This document shows, piece after piece, positions 58,007-59,823 of a stretch of 59,823 nucleotides of DNA; position 1 is the stretch's first letter, and each line of letters opens with the position of its first letter. This DNA comes from an uncultured Hyphomicrobiales bacterium (GTDB taxonomy: Bacteria > Pseudomonadota > Alphaproteobacteria > Rhizobiales > Beijerinckiaceae), in assembly GCA_903932535.1 (NCBI GenBank), contig CAIZGR010000222.1, positions 1 through 59,823 on the forward strand, read 5' to 3'. The position numbers were made by a program, and so were the translations under genes. The notes under the pieces were generated by a model, which was not told the DNA's origin, searched no databases, and worked only from the letters and a program-made list of their open reading frames with translations.

Positions 58007-59823
58007 TGCTTCGCCGCCTGCTCGCCTCCGTCTCTGCGCTCGCGCTTGCGACCGCGCCTACGTTCGCCGCATCTCAGGATGTTCCCGCGACAATCAACGG
58101 CCCTCACACTTTCACCGGCCCCGTCACCCTCCCCCCCGCTACGATAGGAGGGACTGCGTTTCAGGCGACAGGCAACGGGGCGACAAGTTTGACAAGCTCC
58201 TCAACGCGCGCAGGTCGCGTCGTCACAATGGGCGACGATTTCGCGACTGTCAGCGCTGCCGAAGCGGCTGCGGTCTCTAATTCGCTCTCCCTCGTCATTC
58301 CAGCCGGAACATGGGACGCGTCAGGCGTGACATTCTCGACGCCGGTTGAGTTCGAAGCAGGGGCAATTCTCGCGTGCGCGACGGGCTCGTTCTCATTCTC
58401 GAACAGCGTCACGGCTTCGCGGAACACCATTTTCGCTTCCGGCTGTGCGCCTTCGTTTTACAACGATCATAGGCAATCCGAGGTCTATCCTGAATGGTGG
58501 GGCGGAGCCGGAGATTCGAACGGGTCAAGCGGGAACGGGACGGACAATACGACGGCGATTACGAACGCCATCGCGTCGGGGGCGCGGAACATCACATTCG
58601 CTGCTGGCGGAAATTATCGCTATTCGTCCATCGCAACCACAGCCAGCAATTTTCGCATTTCCTGCCCTTCGCGAGATGTTACGACGCTGACGCAGGATGA
58701 CCCGACGACGGTTGCTGACGGTATTTTCTTGCACGGTCATTCCGGGTCAATTCAAATTGACCATTGCAACCTTGGACGCGCGCAGGCGGCTACGGCGTCC
58801 GTTCTAGGCGCAGAAGTCGTCAACGGCGGAAGCGGGTGCAATACCGGCGATACGATCAGCGTCACAGGCGGAACGTATTCGACGCAAGCTATTTTGACGG
58901 TGACAGCATCGGGCGGTCTAGCGACGGGGCTCGGGGTTGCGACGGCGGGCGTCTACACGAAAGCGCCCACAAAGACGCAGACGCCAATCGTAATGCCCGC
59001 CGCTGCGACTGCTGCTGTTTCCGGGGCGTGTACGGGGGTGACGGTAAAGCTCTTGATGACGGACCCTGCGATAATTCATGCTCAGGATACGTACTACGTC
59101 GATATAACAGACAATAGACTTACGTCGTCTAATGCGTGGAATCAAATTTCTATTGATTCCGTCTCCCAAAATAATAATCAGGTTCACGTCGATAATAACC
59201 AAATTTTCAATCAAGAAAACAGCGGCGTCTATATGTATGGACCAAGCGTCTCCGCTGGCTTGGGAGATATTTTTATTCAAAAAAGCAACTATTTCGAATA
59301 TGCTGGATTTTCTGCTATTGAAGCAAGGGGGTGGATTGGCGGAGTATTCGTTGACGAAAACACAATTTACAACAATAATTATGCGCTATTTTGGGACGCA
59401 GACGGGGCGACGGGCGGAATCTTTTCTTCTAAAATCAGAAAGAACGATATAGACACAAACGTAGCAGGGTCATTTTTCAATCAGTTAAATTCGTCGACTT
59501 TAGATATAAGTTGGCATTCCAGCGGAGGCCCGCTCGTATGTACGGCGTGTACGTCAATAGACGGGCGCGGATTTTTCGTTTCACCAACATCTCAAGCGCT
59601 TGTGCTAAATGGGTCGAAGCTTGTAACATTTTCCCCGATTACCATTTCAGGAGGCAATAACCCTATTCAGCTTAACAGTTATAATGGGATTAATACTAAA
59701 CAAGTAGTTATGTCTGCAAATTGGTCATACGGAAGCGGGTCGCTTGTTACAGCGTCAGGAAGCACGTCTCAAGTTACTATCCAGGCGCAATTAGATACAA
59801 ATGAGACTGTTCTTTCAGGCACC
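58006..59823 (+). CDS. tailspike-like protein, open at the right edge
   Basis: At least 606 codons without a stop. Signal-like start ('RLLASVSALALATAPTFAA'), then 'TINGPHTFTGPVTLP' and 'EVYPEWWGGAGDSNGSSG' with 'NGTDNTTAITNAIASGARNI', the entry to a pectate-lyase-like beta-helix. From about 59080 the DNA becomes clearly AT-rich, and the protein Asn/Ile/Ser-rich ('NNQVHVDNNQIFNQENSGV'), pointing to an exchanged receptor-binding part. Confidence 0.85.
   Translation, partial: MLRRLLASVSALALATAPTFAASQDVPATINGPHTFTGPVTLPPATIGGTAFQATGNGATSLTSSSTRAGRVVTMGDDFATVSAAEAAAVSNSLSLVIPAGTWDASGVTFSTPVEFEAGAILACATGSFSFSNSVTASRNTIFASGCAPSFYNDHRQSEVYPEWWGGAGDSNGSSGNGTDNTTAITNAIASGARNITFAAGGNYRYSSIATTASNFRISCPSRDVTTLTQDDPTTVADGIFLHGHSGSIQIDHCNLGRAQAATASVLGAEVVNGGSGCNTGDTISVTGGTYSTQAILTVTASGGLATGLGVATAGVYTKAPTKTQTPIVMPAAATAAVSGACTGVTVKLLMTDPAIIHAQDTYYVDITDNRLTSSNAWNQISIDSVSQNNNQVHVDNNQIFNQENSGVYMYGPSVSAGLGDIFIQKSNYFEYAGFSAIEARGWIGGVFVDENTIYNNNYALFWDADGATGGIFSSKIRKNDIDTNVAGSFFNQLNSSTLDISWHSSGGPLVCTACTSIDGRGFFVSPTSQALVLNGSKLVTFSPITISGGNNPIQLNSYNGINTKQVVMSANWSYGSGSLVTASGSTSQVTIQAQLDTNETVLSGT

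Noticed and set aside
1..59823. Integrase, attachment sites or insertion sequences
   Set aside because: No tyrosine or serine recombinase, transposase or terminal repeat pattern was recognised; lysogeny is inferred only from the repressor pair.

Overview
The window is about 60 kb of a high-GC (near 60%, judged by eye) tailed-phage or prophage genome. Both ends lie inside genes. Three regulators otherwise specific to Alphaproteobacteria (CtrA, GcrA-like and SciP-like) point to an alphaproteobacterial host, probably of the Hyphomicrobiales; the species cannot be fixed from the sequence. DUF3383 sheath, tube, gp25-like wedge, baseplate J, Gp138-type spike and DUF2612 proteins indicate a contractile-tailed (myovirus) particle. 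A divergent repressor/Cro-type pair suggests a temperate lifestyle, but no integrase, attachment site, endolysin or confirmed holin was recognised inside the window.

Layout. 1-1493 (minus): the 5' part of a DUF7666-type protein with 17 nine-residue repeats, and an unknown gene. 1494-2730: a repressor, a gene-free stretch and a set of CCCAA/TTGGG operator-like palindromes. 2731-16395 (plus, tightly packed, many 4-base start/stop overlaps): Cro-like protein, GIY-YIG protein, large GcrA-like protein, RuvC-like resolvase, MT-A70 and C5 DNA methylases, HNH nuclease, nucleotide-related proteins, SciP-like protein, CHC2/Toprim primase and RecA-fold helicase, closed by a terminator at 16456-16482. 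16585-25555: small accessory genes, DUF4942 methylase, DUF4326 protein, a 739-bp non-coding regulatory region (19953-20691), CtrA and a ParB-methylase fusion. 25552-35385: terminase, portal, head morphogenesis, Nudix-DUF2213 fusion, scaffold-like, decoration and DUF2184 capsid proteins, then a terminator. 35411-50281: neck, sheath, tube, frameshifted chaperone, tape measure and baseplate. 50301-59823: tail fibres and tailspikes, the last running off the right edge with an AT-rich 3' end.

How it works together. The early region replicates and methylates phage DNA. Its most striking content is a set of cell-cycle transcription regulators: a GcrA-like protein, a SciP-like protein (SciP restrains CtrA in Caulobacter) and a nearly complete CtrA ending in an Ala-rich tail like a ClpXP degron, with four DNA methyltransferases of different types. 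In the host GcrA, CcrM methylation, CtrA and SciP form one circuit that times replication and division, so the phage appears equipped to override or read that circuit. The right half builds a contractile particle with at least three large adhesins.
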